Below are positions 15,036-21,879 of a stretch of 25,281 nt of DNA, one piece after another (position 1 is the first letter of the stretch; every line of letters starts with the position of its first letter). A program made the position numbers and the translations under genes. Source of the DNA: an uncultured Collinsella sp. (GTDB lineage: Bacteria > Actinomycetota > Coriobacteriia > Coriobacteriales > Coriobacteriaceae); assembly GCA_900541285.1 (NCBI GenBank), contig UQJA01000015.1, forward strand, positions 1 to 25,281. Direction: 5' to 3'. The notes beneath the pieces were generated by a model, which saw nothing but the letters and a program-made list of their open reading frames with translations, did not search any database and was not told the origin of the DNA.

Positions 15036-15548
15036 CTACAGCCCCAGGCTCTGCTTGGTGGCGGCGCACGTGAGCTCGCCGTGCTTAACGCCGCGCAGGC
15101 CCAGCAGGCGGTCGGCTAGTTCGTAGACGCGCTCGCCACGACCCTTGAGCGCCAGAATCTCCAAACAGTTGTGGTGATCCAGATGCACGTGCATGGTCGA
15201 TACGATCTCGTCGGTGTAGTCGTGCTGCACCTCGTCCAGGCGGCGCGTCAGATCGCCGGTGTGATGGTCGTAAATCATGGTGAGCGACCCGATAACGTGC
15301 TCATCGGGCGTGCGCATCTGCTCTTTGGCGATCGAGGCGCGAATCAAATCGCGCACGGCCTCGGATCGGTTGGCCACGTCGCCGCGGCGCGCGATCTGTT
15401 CGTCAAAACGGCGCAGCAGGTCGTCGGGTGCGGTAACCGAAAAACGGACCAGCTCGGAGCCGGAACCACTACAGTGGCAGCCCGCGTCACCGTCCGCCCC
15501 GTGCGGATGCTCGTGCTCGTACCCGCAGCCGTGCTCGTGTTCGGCCAC
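15036..15548 (-). CDS. nikR: Nickel-responsive regulator NikR with His/Cys-rich N-terminal extension
   Basis: A 170-residue NikR. A ribbon-helix-helix domain at about 32-72 (ELVRFSVTAPDDLLRRFDEQIARRG, SEAVRDLIR) is followed by an ACT-like metal domain. His109, His120, His122 and Cys128 reproduce the spacing of the E. coli square-planar nickel site (76, 87, 89, 95). It is longer than the usual 130-140 residues because of a front extension rich in His and Cys (H4, H6, C8, H12, H14, H16, C24, H25, C26), probably a further metal-binding tail. The start is GTG one base after the upstream stop codon. No good ribosome site is present, so translation is probably coupled. Its place beside hypF fits nickel control of hydrogenase assembly. 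Confidence 0.93.
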   Translation of the reverse strand: MAEHEHGCGYEHEHPHGADGDAGCHCSGSGSELVRFSVTAPDDLLRRFDEQIARRGDVANRSEAVRDLIRASIAKEQMRTPDEHVIGSLTMIYDHHTGDLTRRLDEVQHDYTDEIVSTMHVHLDHHNCLEILALKGRGERVYELADRLLGLRGVKHGELTCAATKQSLGL

Positions 15549-15549
15549 C

Positions 15550-15798
15550 TTACACCAGCTTCACGGAGCCGACGGAGTTGTGGTCGGCCTCGATGGCTTC
15601 CTCGTAGCCCTCGAGCGCGTCATGCGCCTCGTGGAGCGCGGCCATGGCGGCCTCGAGCTTGGCGCCGATGCGCTCCATGTCAAAATTCTCGGTCGCATGC
15701 AGCAGCTGATGGCTCCACTCGTGAGCGAGCTCGATGGTGTCGTCGACCTGCTTGACGCTCATGGCAAGCTGGCTCATGTTCATTCCGACGTCATGCAT
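15550..15798 (-). CDS. Small helical histidine-containing protein coupled to nikR
   Basis: An 82-residue protein that I do not recognise. It looks fully helical: two long amphipathic segments at about 8-37 and 41-71. Histidines lie at 26, 30 and 34 (an i, i+4, i+8 face), at 56 and 59, plus 2 and 73. This arrangement could hold a metal ion between helices, but that is inference. AAAGGAG precedes the ATG at good distance. Its stop is one base from the nikR start, so the two are surely co-transcribed. A partner of NikR or a nickel-handling protein is possible; no catalytic motif is visible. Confidence 0.75.
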   Translation of the reverse strand: MHDVGMNMSQLAMSVKQVDDTIELAHEWSHQLLHATENFDMERIGAKLEAAMAALHEAHDALEGYEEAIEADHNSVGSVKLV

Positions 15799-15823
15799 GG
15801 AAAATCTCCTTTTGTATGGGGCA

Positions 15824-15837
15824 GTTCAGTGGTTCAG
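15824..15837 (-). promoter_or_regulatory. Tandem GTTCAG motif upstream of the nikR operon
   Basis: GTTCAGTGGTTCAG gives two GTTCAG half-sites in direct orientation, 26 bases before the 82-residue gene. On the minus strand a -10-like TAAAAT lies just upstream at about 15838-15843. The usual NikR palindrome (GTATGA and its complement) is not seen here, so any autoregulation would use another sequence. Confidence 0.3.
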
Positions 15838-15871
15838 ATTTTACTACGCCCGCTCTGTGCGCAGCTGCATA

Positions 15872-15908
15872 AGAAAACGGGTGCGAGTCTGTGCGACCCG
15901 CACCCGTT
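15872..15908 (-). terminator. Terminator of trxA
   Basis: On the minus strand AACGGGTGCG (15899-15908) pairs with CGCACCCGTT (15876-15885) around a 13-base loop and is followed by TTTTCTT. It lies 120 bases past the trxA stop and separates it from the nikR operon. Confidence 0.75.
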
Positions 15909-16028
15909 CACTGGGGCTGTTTGTGACTACCATACTATCCGTGGTTGCACTTGGTGCATCCAGAAGTCCGGCGAGCGGTGCAAAAGCGCTCATGGACGGC
16001 AGGCAGACGGCACCATGTAACAAGCGTA

Positions 16029-16349
16029 TTACAGATGCTTCTCCAGCAGCGCCTGCAGCCTCGCCTTGGGCAGAGCGCCAACCGAGCGGTCAATCTCCTC
16101 GCCGTTCTTAAACACAATCAGCGTGGGGATGCTCATGACGCCATACTTCATGGCCAGGTCCTGGTTGTCGTCGACGTTGCATTTGGCAACGGCAAGCTTG
16201 CCCGCCAGCTCATCGGCAACCTCGTCAACGATGGGCGAGAGGGATCGACAGGGCCCGCACCACGGTGCCCAAAAATCGACCAGCACGGGCAGACTGTCGT
16301 TAACGATGGAATCGAAGTTCTCGGGGGTAATCTGATTAATGTCAGCCAT
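16029..16349 (-). CDS. trxA: Thioredoxin
   Basis: A 106-residue classical thioredoxin. The active site WCGPC has Cys31 and Cys34 in VLVDFWAPWCGPC. The cis-proline is in the MSIPTLIVFKNGEE stretch. It reduces disulfides of cytosolic proteins, using electrons from thioredoxin reductase. TGGAGGTCACC gives a strong ribosome site for the ATG at 16349; upstream in-frame starts lie within or before that site and are unlikely. It has its own terminator and stands apart from its neighbours. Confidence 0.95.
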   Translation of the reverse strand: MADINQITPENFDSIVNDSLPVLVDFWAPWCGPCRSLSPIVDEVADELAGKLAVAKCNVDDNQDLAMKYGVMSIPTLIVFKNGEEIDRSVGALPKARLQALLEKHL

Positions 16350-16485
16350 GGTGACCTCCATAATGCGACGCGGTCCGGCCGCGTAAAACTCAGTACGACC
16401 GTGCTTATACCCAGCCGCCCGCAAAGCAACCACTCGCGGGCGGCTCTTTTATATAATGGTGGCCACGCAAACGATTGGAGAGCGC

Positions 16486-17061
16486 ATGCCCACGTCACAA
16501 AGCCAGAAAAAAGAAGCCATCGCCCAGGCGACCGAGCAGGAGCTCGCATCGCTCGCGGGTCGCGGCGTGCGTATCGCGGGCAACGCGTGCTCGCCGATTG
16601 TGCTGGTCAAAGGCGATTTGGACGAGGCCGAGCGTTCGGGTGGCGAGCTTGCCGCCGGCCCGGATGGCGCGGCGTTGCGCAAGGCGCTTGGGGCCATCGG
16701 CTACGCGCCCGAGGATTTTTGCGTGCTGGCAAGCGTCGCCGGCGTGGGTGACGGAGCGATCGCGGTGGGCGAGACTCTGCCGTGCGAGCTGTTCCGCGAG
16801 GCGCTTGAGGCCTTGGACCCCGAGGCGGTGCTACTGCTCGACAACAACGCGGCTGATGCCATGCGCGAGACCTATGCCGATATGCTCGTGGCGATCGATG
16901 ACTTCGACACCGCCATGCTCAAGCCCGGCCTGGTCGCCCATGTGCAGGGCCGCCGCGTGCTCGCGCTCGACGGCTTTGAGGCGGCACTCACCGACAAGGC
17001 CGCTAAGCAGCGCATGTGGGCATACATCAAGCAACTGACCCCGGCGGCCGCTCCGCTGTAG
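16486..17061 (+). CDS. Conserved-looking protein of unknown function
   Basis: A 191-residue cytosolic protein that I do not recognise with confidence. The chosen ATG has GGAG five bases upstream; an earlier ATG at 16456 overlaps a TATAAT (16452-16457) that is probably the -10 element. Features are an N-terminal charged helix and GYAPEDFCVLASVAG at about 75-90. Then come a beta-strand and helix AVLLLDNNAADAMRETYADML (about 118-138) and a C-terminal GRRVLALDGFEAALTDKAAKQRMWAYIKQL. The order of the last two resembles the core of uracil-DNA-glycosylase-like folds (VVALG..AA.A and a late loop before a helix ending in W..L). However, the catalytic motifs of active UDGs are not visible. I treat that resemblance as a hint only. 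It is a single gene. Confidence 0.75.
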   Translation: MPTSQSQKKEAIAQATEQELASLAGRGVRIAGNACSPIVLVKGDLDEAERSGGELAAGPDGAALRKALGAIGYAPEDFCVLASVAGVGDGAIAVGETLPCELFREALEALDPEAVLLLDNNAADAMRETYADMLVAIDDFDTAMLKPGLVAHVQGRRVLALDGFEAALTDKAAKQRMWAYIKQLTPAAAPL

Positions 17062-17125
17062 CGGATTGGCGCCGGCGAGCGATTGCCTGGCGGGCAAGGC
17101 GCGCCTCGAGATCGGCGCCGCACTT

Positions 17126-18403
17126 CTACATCACAGCGCGCAGCTCAAACCGATCGCCGCTAATGCGGAACTGACAGTTGCCATTCATGCGCTCCACGGC
17201 AAGTTTGATGCTCCTGGTGCCAAAGCCGTGGCCCGCATGCCGGGTCACGGGCATGCCGTCGACCATGCGCGGCGCGCGGTCAAACGTATTGGAAACTAAC
17301 AGCAGCAGCTGGCCGTCCTCTAATCGCAGGTCAAGGTCGACGAATCGCTTTCCTTGGGGTGCGGCGCTTGCGGCGGTGATAGCGTTTTCCAAGGCATTTG
17401 AGAGCACGCTAAACAGGTCGGCGTCACCTACGTGGATGGTTTCGGGTACGGCGGCGCGCAGGTTGGCGGTAATGCCGTTTCTATTGATATCCGAGTTAAA
17501 TGACGAAAGCGCGATGTTTACGGTCTCGTTGGCGCAGAAGCGGCGTACGGCGGTGCGGTCGCCGGCTTCGCAGAGTTCGTCGATGCGATCGAGCGCCTCG
17601 TCGGTGTGGCCCTCCTCAATTAAAGCGGCCAGGCCGCGTAGGAAGTGGCGCATGTCGTGGCGCAGAATCGACAGCTCGCGCCCAGATTGACGCCAAGCCT
17701 CGAGCTCTTTGATGGCGGCGCTGTCGCGGGTTTCGAGCATCCAGCGCTCTCGCTCGGCGGTTTCCTTTTCTTCGTATTCGCGTAGGTAAACGGCAAGAAA
17801 CATAAGATAGAACGCACAGAGCGCAAATGACAAAAACTCAACCGTTACCACCGAGCCCGAGTGGAACAGCGTGGTGTAGACGTTGGTGGCATAGTCAAAG
17901 ACGTAATAGACGAGCGGCAGGATTAAAAGGATGCCCAGCTCGGTGGTGCTTTTAATCGCCAAGCGCGGACCGATGTCGCCGGCCCAATGCAGCAGGACGG
18001 CAAAGACGGCGAGTGTGGTCGCGATGCGCGCCAGATAGTACGCGATCTGAGAATCGGTTGCGGCAAATGCGGCGATGCCCATCCAATTGCTGAACTGGCA
18101 GCTCAGATAGGCACTCGTAATGCCGAGCACGGCAAGCAGCGGGCTCAGGCGGTAGCGCGCGCACAAATAGATGATGAGCGGCAGATGCACGACGAGCGGA
18201 TATACCTGGCGGGCGAAAAGCTCTCCGCCGACGGCATTGGCGAGGCCAAATGCGCATCCGGTTACGGCGCCGACCAGCACCAGTTCAAGCGCATGACGCC
18301 GGTTGATCTCGATACCGCACAGCGCCGCCGAGGCAAAGACGCCAAAGAGCAACGTCGTGGCGTGGTGGATTGCCCAAAGGATCATTTCGACCGAGGAGAC
18401 CAT
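17126..18403 (-). CDS. AgrC-like sensor histidine kinase (GHKL)
   Basis: A 425-residue membrane kinase. Residues 1-205 form about six or seven membrane segments. A cytoplasmic coiled stretch at 207-245 follows. The phospho-acceptor region is LRHDMRHFLRGL, with His249 as likely site. The ATPase domain has an N-box at 335-342 (LSNALENAI) and a glycine motif GHGFGTRSIK at 391-400. This layout matches the HPK10 family, which includes AgrC and other peptide-sensing kinases paired with LytTR regulators. The start ATG overlaps the stop codon of the response-regulator gene by one base (TGATG), so the two are translationally coupled. No AgrD/AgrB-like peptide gene is visible nearby. Signal and targets are unknown. 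Confidence 0.9.
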   Translation of the reverse strand: MVSSVEMILWAIHHATTLLFGVFASAALCGIEINRRHALELVLVGAVTGCAFGLANAVGGELFARQVYPLVVHLPLIIYLCARYRLSPLLAVLGITSAYLSCQFSNWMGIAAFAATDSQIAYYLARIATTLAVFAVLLHWAGDIGPRLAIKSTTELGILLILPLVYYVFDYATNVYTTLFHSGSVVTVEFLSFALCAFYLMFLAVYLREYEEKETAERERWMLETRDSAAIKELEAWRQSGRELSILRHDMRHFLRGLAALIEEGHTDEALDRIDELCEAGDRTAVRRFCANETVNIALSSFNSDINRNGITANLRAAVPETIHVGDADLFSVLSNALENAITAASAAPQGKRFVDLDLRLEDGQLLLLVSNTFDRAPRMVDGMPVTRHAGHGFGTRSIKLAVERMNGNCQFRISGDRFELRAVM

Positions 18404-19125
18404 CAGTGTCTTCCACCCTCAAAGCGCACCGCAAAGTAGGCGTCTTGGAATCCCTGCTTGCAGCTGCGCGAAAGCGGGATGCAAGCGCCCGAGCGCATGA
18501 CGATGTCCGTGCGGTCAAAGTGATCGATATTGCGCAGGTTGACCTGGTAGCTGCGGTGGCATTTAAAGAAGACCGCGTTTTGCTCCAAGCGGTCCTCGAC
18601 GCTGCGGAACGACTCGAGTGCCTCGATATCGCGTCCGTCGCGCAGGTGGAAGACCACGTGCTTGTTGCGCGCCTCGGCATATTCGATGTCGGACAGGCGC
18701 AGGGCGTGGTAGCCAAAGGACGTTTTGATCACGAGCTCGTCGGTTGCCGCCGGGCGCATGCTCGAAAGCTCGTCGAGTAACTGCGCCAGGCGTTCGTAAG
18801 TCACGGGCTTGAGCAGATAGTCGAAGGCACGGACCTCGTAGGACTCCAGTGCGAACTCGGGCGACGAGGTGAGGAACACCAGGCGCACGGCGGTATCGGC
18901 CTGGCGCAATTCGCGTGCGGTGTCCATGCCGTTGACGAGCGGCATGATCATGTCGAGCAGAATGATGTCGGCGCGCGATGCGGCATGGCGGGCCAGTAGG
19001 TCCTCGCCGCGCGTGACGAGCGCAATATCGACCGCCGTGCCCGTCTCGGTCGACCAACGATCGATCATTCGGTGCAGTCTATCTAGAAAAGCGACGTCAT
19101 CGTCGCAGGCAATAATCTTGAGCAT
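18403..19125 (-). CDS. LytTR-family response regulator (AgrA-like)
   Basis: A 240-residue regulator. The receiver domain (1-118) has the acidic pair at Asp8-Asp10, phospho-acceptor Asp58 in IILLDMIMP, Thr86 and Lys106 (LLKPV). A LytTR DNA-binding domain follows at about 133-235 (YAEARNKHVVFHLRDGRDIEALESF, FFKCHRSYQVNLRNID). Once phosphorylated by the coupled kinase it should bind promoters of a cell-surface, adhesion or peptide-response regulon, as known for the family. GGGGGCC lies just ahead of the ATG. It is the first gene of the pair. Confidence 0.92.
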   Translation of the reverse strand: MLKIIACDDDVAFLDRLHRMIDRWSTETGTAVDIALVTRGEDLLARHAASRADIILLDMIMPLVNGMDTARELRQADTAVRLVFLTSSPEFALESYEVRAFDYLLKPVTYERLAQLLDELSSMRPAATDELVIKTSFGYHALRLSDIEYAEARNKHVVFHLRDGRDIEALESFRSVEDRLEQNAVFFKCHRSYQVNLRNIDHFDRTDIVMRSGACIPLSRSCKQGFQDAYFAVRFEGGRH

Positions 19126-19332
19126 TCGGCCCCCTTAAGTAGTTCGATTTTGCCACATCGGGCACGCGCCGCTTGCGGAGGTGCGGACCGTTTGCGCCCC
19201 ACGGCGTGCAACTCGCGCCAAGCGGTATTGCGGTGGCGAAAGATGCCTCCTGCGCTATCGAGAGCTCGGCTAGCCTCAGCTTGCCAGTTCAAAAATGGAC
19301 CTGCCACATGATTGAATCTTTATTTCAACTTT

Positions 19333-19382
19333 ACACCTAGGTTTACAGCTGTCTTGTCAGCTGTAAACCTAGGTGTCATACT
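19333..19382 (+). promoter_or_regulatory. nadA promoter with overlapping operator palindrome
   Basis: ACACCTAGGTTTACAGCTG (19333-19351) and its exact complement (19358-19376) form a 19-bp perfect inverted repeat with a six-base centre. A promoter, TTGTCA (19354-19359), 17 bases, CATACT (19377-19382), is embedded so that the palindrome covers the -35 and the entire spacer. This is the geometry of a repressor operator. The centre resembles the operators I associate with the niacin-responsive repressor NiaR, but this assignment is from memory and needs a motif comparison. Confidence 0.75.
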
Positions 19383-19417
19383 AAAGCCCCAAGATTCGCC
19401 AAAAGAGAGGGGCCTTG

Positions 19418-20443
19418 ATGGCACAGAGCGCGAACATGGATGCGTCGGAGCTTGCACGCGATATCGCGGCCGGCCTGGCATCGGCAACGACGGCAACGGA
19501 GCGCGTGGCACTGGTGCCCGCAGAACTCGTCGAGGCCATTCAGCAACTAAAAACCCAACGTGACGCGGTAATCCTGGCGCACTACTACGTGGCGCCCGAG
19601 GTCCAAGCCGTTGCCGATTACGTCGGCGACAGCTTCTACCTGGCCAAGCTCGCCAAGAGCCTGCCACAGCGGACCATCGTGCTGTGCGGCGTGGAGTTTA
19701 TGGGCGAGAGCGCCAAGCTGCTCAATCCCACTAAGACCGTGCTGCTGCCCGAGCCGGGCGCGGACTGCCCCATGGCTCACATGGTCAAGCGCGAGACGGT
19801 CGACGCGGCGCGCGCCGAGTACGGCGACGACCTGGCCGTGGTGTGCTACGTCAACTCCACGGTCGAGATCAAGAGCTGGAGCGACGTGTGCGTCACCAGC
19901 TCCAACGCCGTCAAGATCGTGTCCGAGCTGCCGCAGCAGCACATCCTGTTCATCCCTGACCAAAACCTGGGCCGCTTCGTGGCCGAGCAGGTGCCGCAAA
20001 AGCACGTCATTCTCAACAACGGCTACTGCCCGCGCCATCACATCATCACCGTCGAGCAGATCGTCGACGCGACGGAGGCCCACCCCGACGCGCTCGTGCT
20101 GGCGCATCCTGAGTGCAAGGCCGACGTCCTGGCCGAGGCCGACTACATCGGCTCCACCGCCGGCATCATCAAGTACGCCGAGGAGTCGGACGCGAGCGAG
20201 TTCATCATCGTGACGGTCCGCGGCGTGCTCTACGAGCTCGAGCGCCGCTGCCAGAGCACCGGCAAGAAGTTCTACTTCCCCGCGGTGCAGCCCACCTGCG
20301 TCAACATGGATCTCATCACGCTCGAAAAGCTCGTGCACTGCCTGGAGACGGGCGAGGGCGAGGTGCAGATCGGTGTGTCGGACGAGGCTGCCGACCAGGC
20401 AAAACTTACGCTCGACCGTATGCTCGAGTACGCAGCGCGCTAG
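19418..20443 (+). CDS. nadA: Quinolinate synthase
   Basis: A 341-residue NadA. It condenses iminoaspartate with dihydroxyacetone phosphate to quinolinate, using a 4Fe-4S cluster. The three cluster ligands are Cys90 (VLCGVEFMGESAKLL), Cys204 (NNGYCPRHH) and Cys294 (PTCVNMDLI). The substrate motifs ILAHYYVAPEVQ and VNSTVEIK are present. The start is ATG 19418 with GAGAGGGG upstream; the preceding TTG is not needed. It is the first gene of nadABC, with the operator palindrome directly upstream. Confidence 0.96.
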   Translation: MAQSANMDASELARDIAAGLASATTATERVALVPAELVEAIQQLKTQRDAVILAHYYVAPEVQAVADYVGDSFYLAKLAKSLPQRTIVLCGVEFMGESAKLLNPTKTVLLPEPGADCPMAHMVKRETVDAARAEYGDDLAVVCYVNSTVEIKSWSDVCVTSSNAVKIVSELPQQHILFIPDQNLGRFVAEQVPQKHVILNNGYCPRHHIITVEQIVDATEAHPDALVLAHPECKADVLAEADYIGSTAGIIKYAEESDASEFIIVTVRGVLYELERRCQSTGKKFYFPAVQPTCVNMDLITLEKLVHCLETGEGEVQIGVSDEAADQAKLTLDRMLEYAAR

Positions 20444-20446
20444 AAC

Positions 20447-20481
20447 AATGTGACATGAGGGGCAGTCCCTTATGCCACATT
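20447..20481. repeat. Hairpin between nadA and nadB
   Basis: AATGTGACATGAGGG (20447-20461) and CCCTTATGCCACATT (20467-20481) pair over 15 positions with two mismatches and a five-base loop. It begins just after the nadA stop codon and ends shortly before the nadB ribosome site. It resembles the other GGG-containing palindromes of the window and could tune nadB expression. Confidence 0.65.
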
Positions 20482-20499
20482 ACAAGGGAGAGGATTCCT

Positions 20500-21876
20500 G
20501 TGAAAACCAAACAATACCCCGACATGGAGTGCGACGTCGTTATTGCCGGCTGCGGCGTGGCGGGCCTGTACGCAGCTCTCAACCTGCCGACGAGCACGCG
20601 CGTGATCATGCTCTCCAAGGGCTCGGTCGATGAGTGCGATTCGATGCTCGCGCAGGGCGGCATTTGCGTGCTGCCCGAAGGCTCGGACTACGATGCCTTC
20701 TTTGAGGACACCATGCACGCCGGTCATTACGAGAACCGCCGCGAGAGCGTCGACATCATGATCCGCTCGAGCCGCTCGGTCATCAACGACCTGCTGGCCA
20801 TGGGCGTGGATTTTGAGCGCAAGGCCGACGGCAGCCTCAACTTTACCCGCGAGGGCGCGCACAGCCGTCCGCGCATCGCCTTCCATGCCGATATTACCGG
20901 CAAGGAGATCACGACCAAGCTGCTCCAGGCCGTTCGCAAGCTGGATAACGTGCAGATTTTGGAGCACGTGGCCATGACCGACATCCTAACGGGCGAGCGT
21001 GACGGTGCCACGGTGTGCACCGGCGTCGTCGCCGTTCCCGTGGACGAGAACAACTCGGTTCGTCCCGCCGACGAGCTGGTAAATACCGCCGAGGGCGCGC
21101 ATGCCGGCGAGCCGTTTAAGATCCATGCCCGCCACACGCTGTGGGCAACGGGCGGCATCGGCGGCGTATACGACCATTCGACCAACTACCCGCAGCTCAC
21201 GGGCGATGCCTGCTACATCGCTCAGGAGCATGGCATTAAGATGGAGCATCTGGACTACGTGCAGATTCACCCCACGGGACTGTTCTCGCCGCAGCCGGGT
21301 CGCACCTTCCTGATCAGCGAGAGTTGCCGCGGCGAGGGCGCGATTTTGCTCAACGCCGCCGGCGAGCGCTTTACCGATGAGCTTCAGCCGCGCGATGTGG
21401 TCGCCGCCGCTATTCGCGAGCAGATGAAGCAGGACGGTGCCGAGCACGAGTGGCTGAGTTTTGCCCCCGTCGAGCGCGATGTGGTGACCGGGCACTTTGC
21501 CAACATTCGCGCGCGCTGCCTGGAGGACGGTCGCGACATCTTGGACGAGCCCATTCCCGTTACGCCCACGCAGCACTACTTTATGGGCGGCGTATGGGTC
21601 GATAAGGACGGCCGCACTTCGATGCCAGAGCTCTACGCCGCGGGCGAGACGGCTTGCAATGGCGTTCACGGCAAGAATCGCCTTGCATCAAACAGCCTGC
21701 TCGAGGCGCTGGTCTGGGGTCGTCGCGCCGCGTGGTGCATGCGTACCGGCGAGTCGCTGGCCGTGGAGCAGGCGGGCGATCCCGCGCTCGATGGCCGTCA
21801 TCGCGCTCTGAGCGCCGACACCCTGGCAATCGATGATTTGGCCCGTGCTGCCGGCACGCAGGCCGTGGAGGAGTAG
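20500..21876 (+). CDS. nadB: L-aspartate oxidase, short form
   Basis: A 458-residue flavoprotein that oxidises aspartate to iminoaspartate for NadA. The N-terminal FAD motif is GCGVAG (17-22) in VVIAGCGVAGLYAAL, followed by SMLAQGGI. Substrate-site motifs are HSRPRIAFHADITG, VQIHPTGLF, SESCRGEGAILLN and HGKNRLASNSLLEALVWGRRAA. The start is a GTG with GGGAGAGG about seven bases upstream; the reading frame is open far into nadA, but those codons overlap nadA and are not used. Typical NadB is about 530 residues; here the C-terminal helical domain is largely missing. The stop is natural and nadC follows three bases later, so this looks like a genuine short form. Confidence 0.94.
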   Translation: MKTKQYPDMECDVVIAGCGVAGLYAALNLPTSTRVIMLSKGSVDECDSMLAQGGICVLPEGSDYDAFFEDTMHAGHYENRRESVDIMIRSSRSVINDLLAMGVDFERKADGSLNFTREGAHSRPRIAFHADITGKEITTKLLQAVRKLDNVQILEHVAMTDILTGERDGATVCTGVVAVPVDENNSVRPADELVNTAEGAHAGEPFKIHARHTLWATGGIGGVYDHSTNYPQLTGDACYIAQEHGIKMEHLDYVQIHPTGLFSPQPGRTFLISESCRGEGAILLNAAGERFTDELQPRDVVAAAIREQMKQDGAEHEWLSFAPVERDVVTGHFANIRARCLEDGRDILDEPIPVTPTQHYFMGGVWVDKDGRTSMPELYAAGETACNGVHGKNRLASNSLLEALVWGRRAAWCMRTGESLAVEQAGDPALDGRHRALSADTLAIDDLARAAGTQAVEE

Positions 21877-21879
21877 ACC

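Noticed and set aside
16456..16485. Upstream ATG of the orphan protein gene
   Set aside because: It overlaps a TATAAT hexamer and has no ribosome site; the ATG at 16486 has GGAG at proper distance.
20113..20499. N-terminal extension of nadB into nadA
   Set aside because: The frame is open, but the sequence is an Arg-rich shadow of nadA. The GTG at 20500 has a good ribosome site and gives the normal NadB N-terminus.
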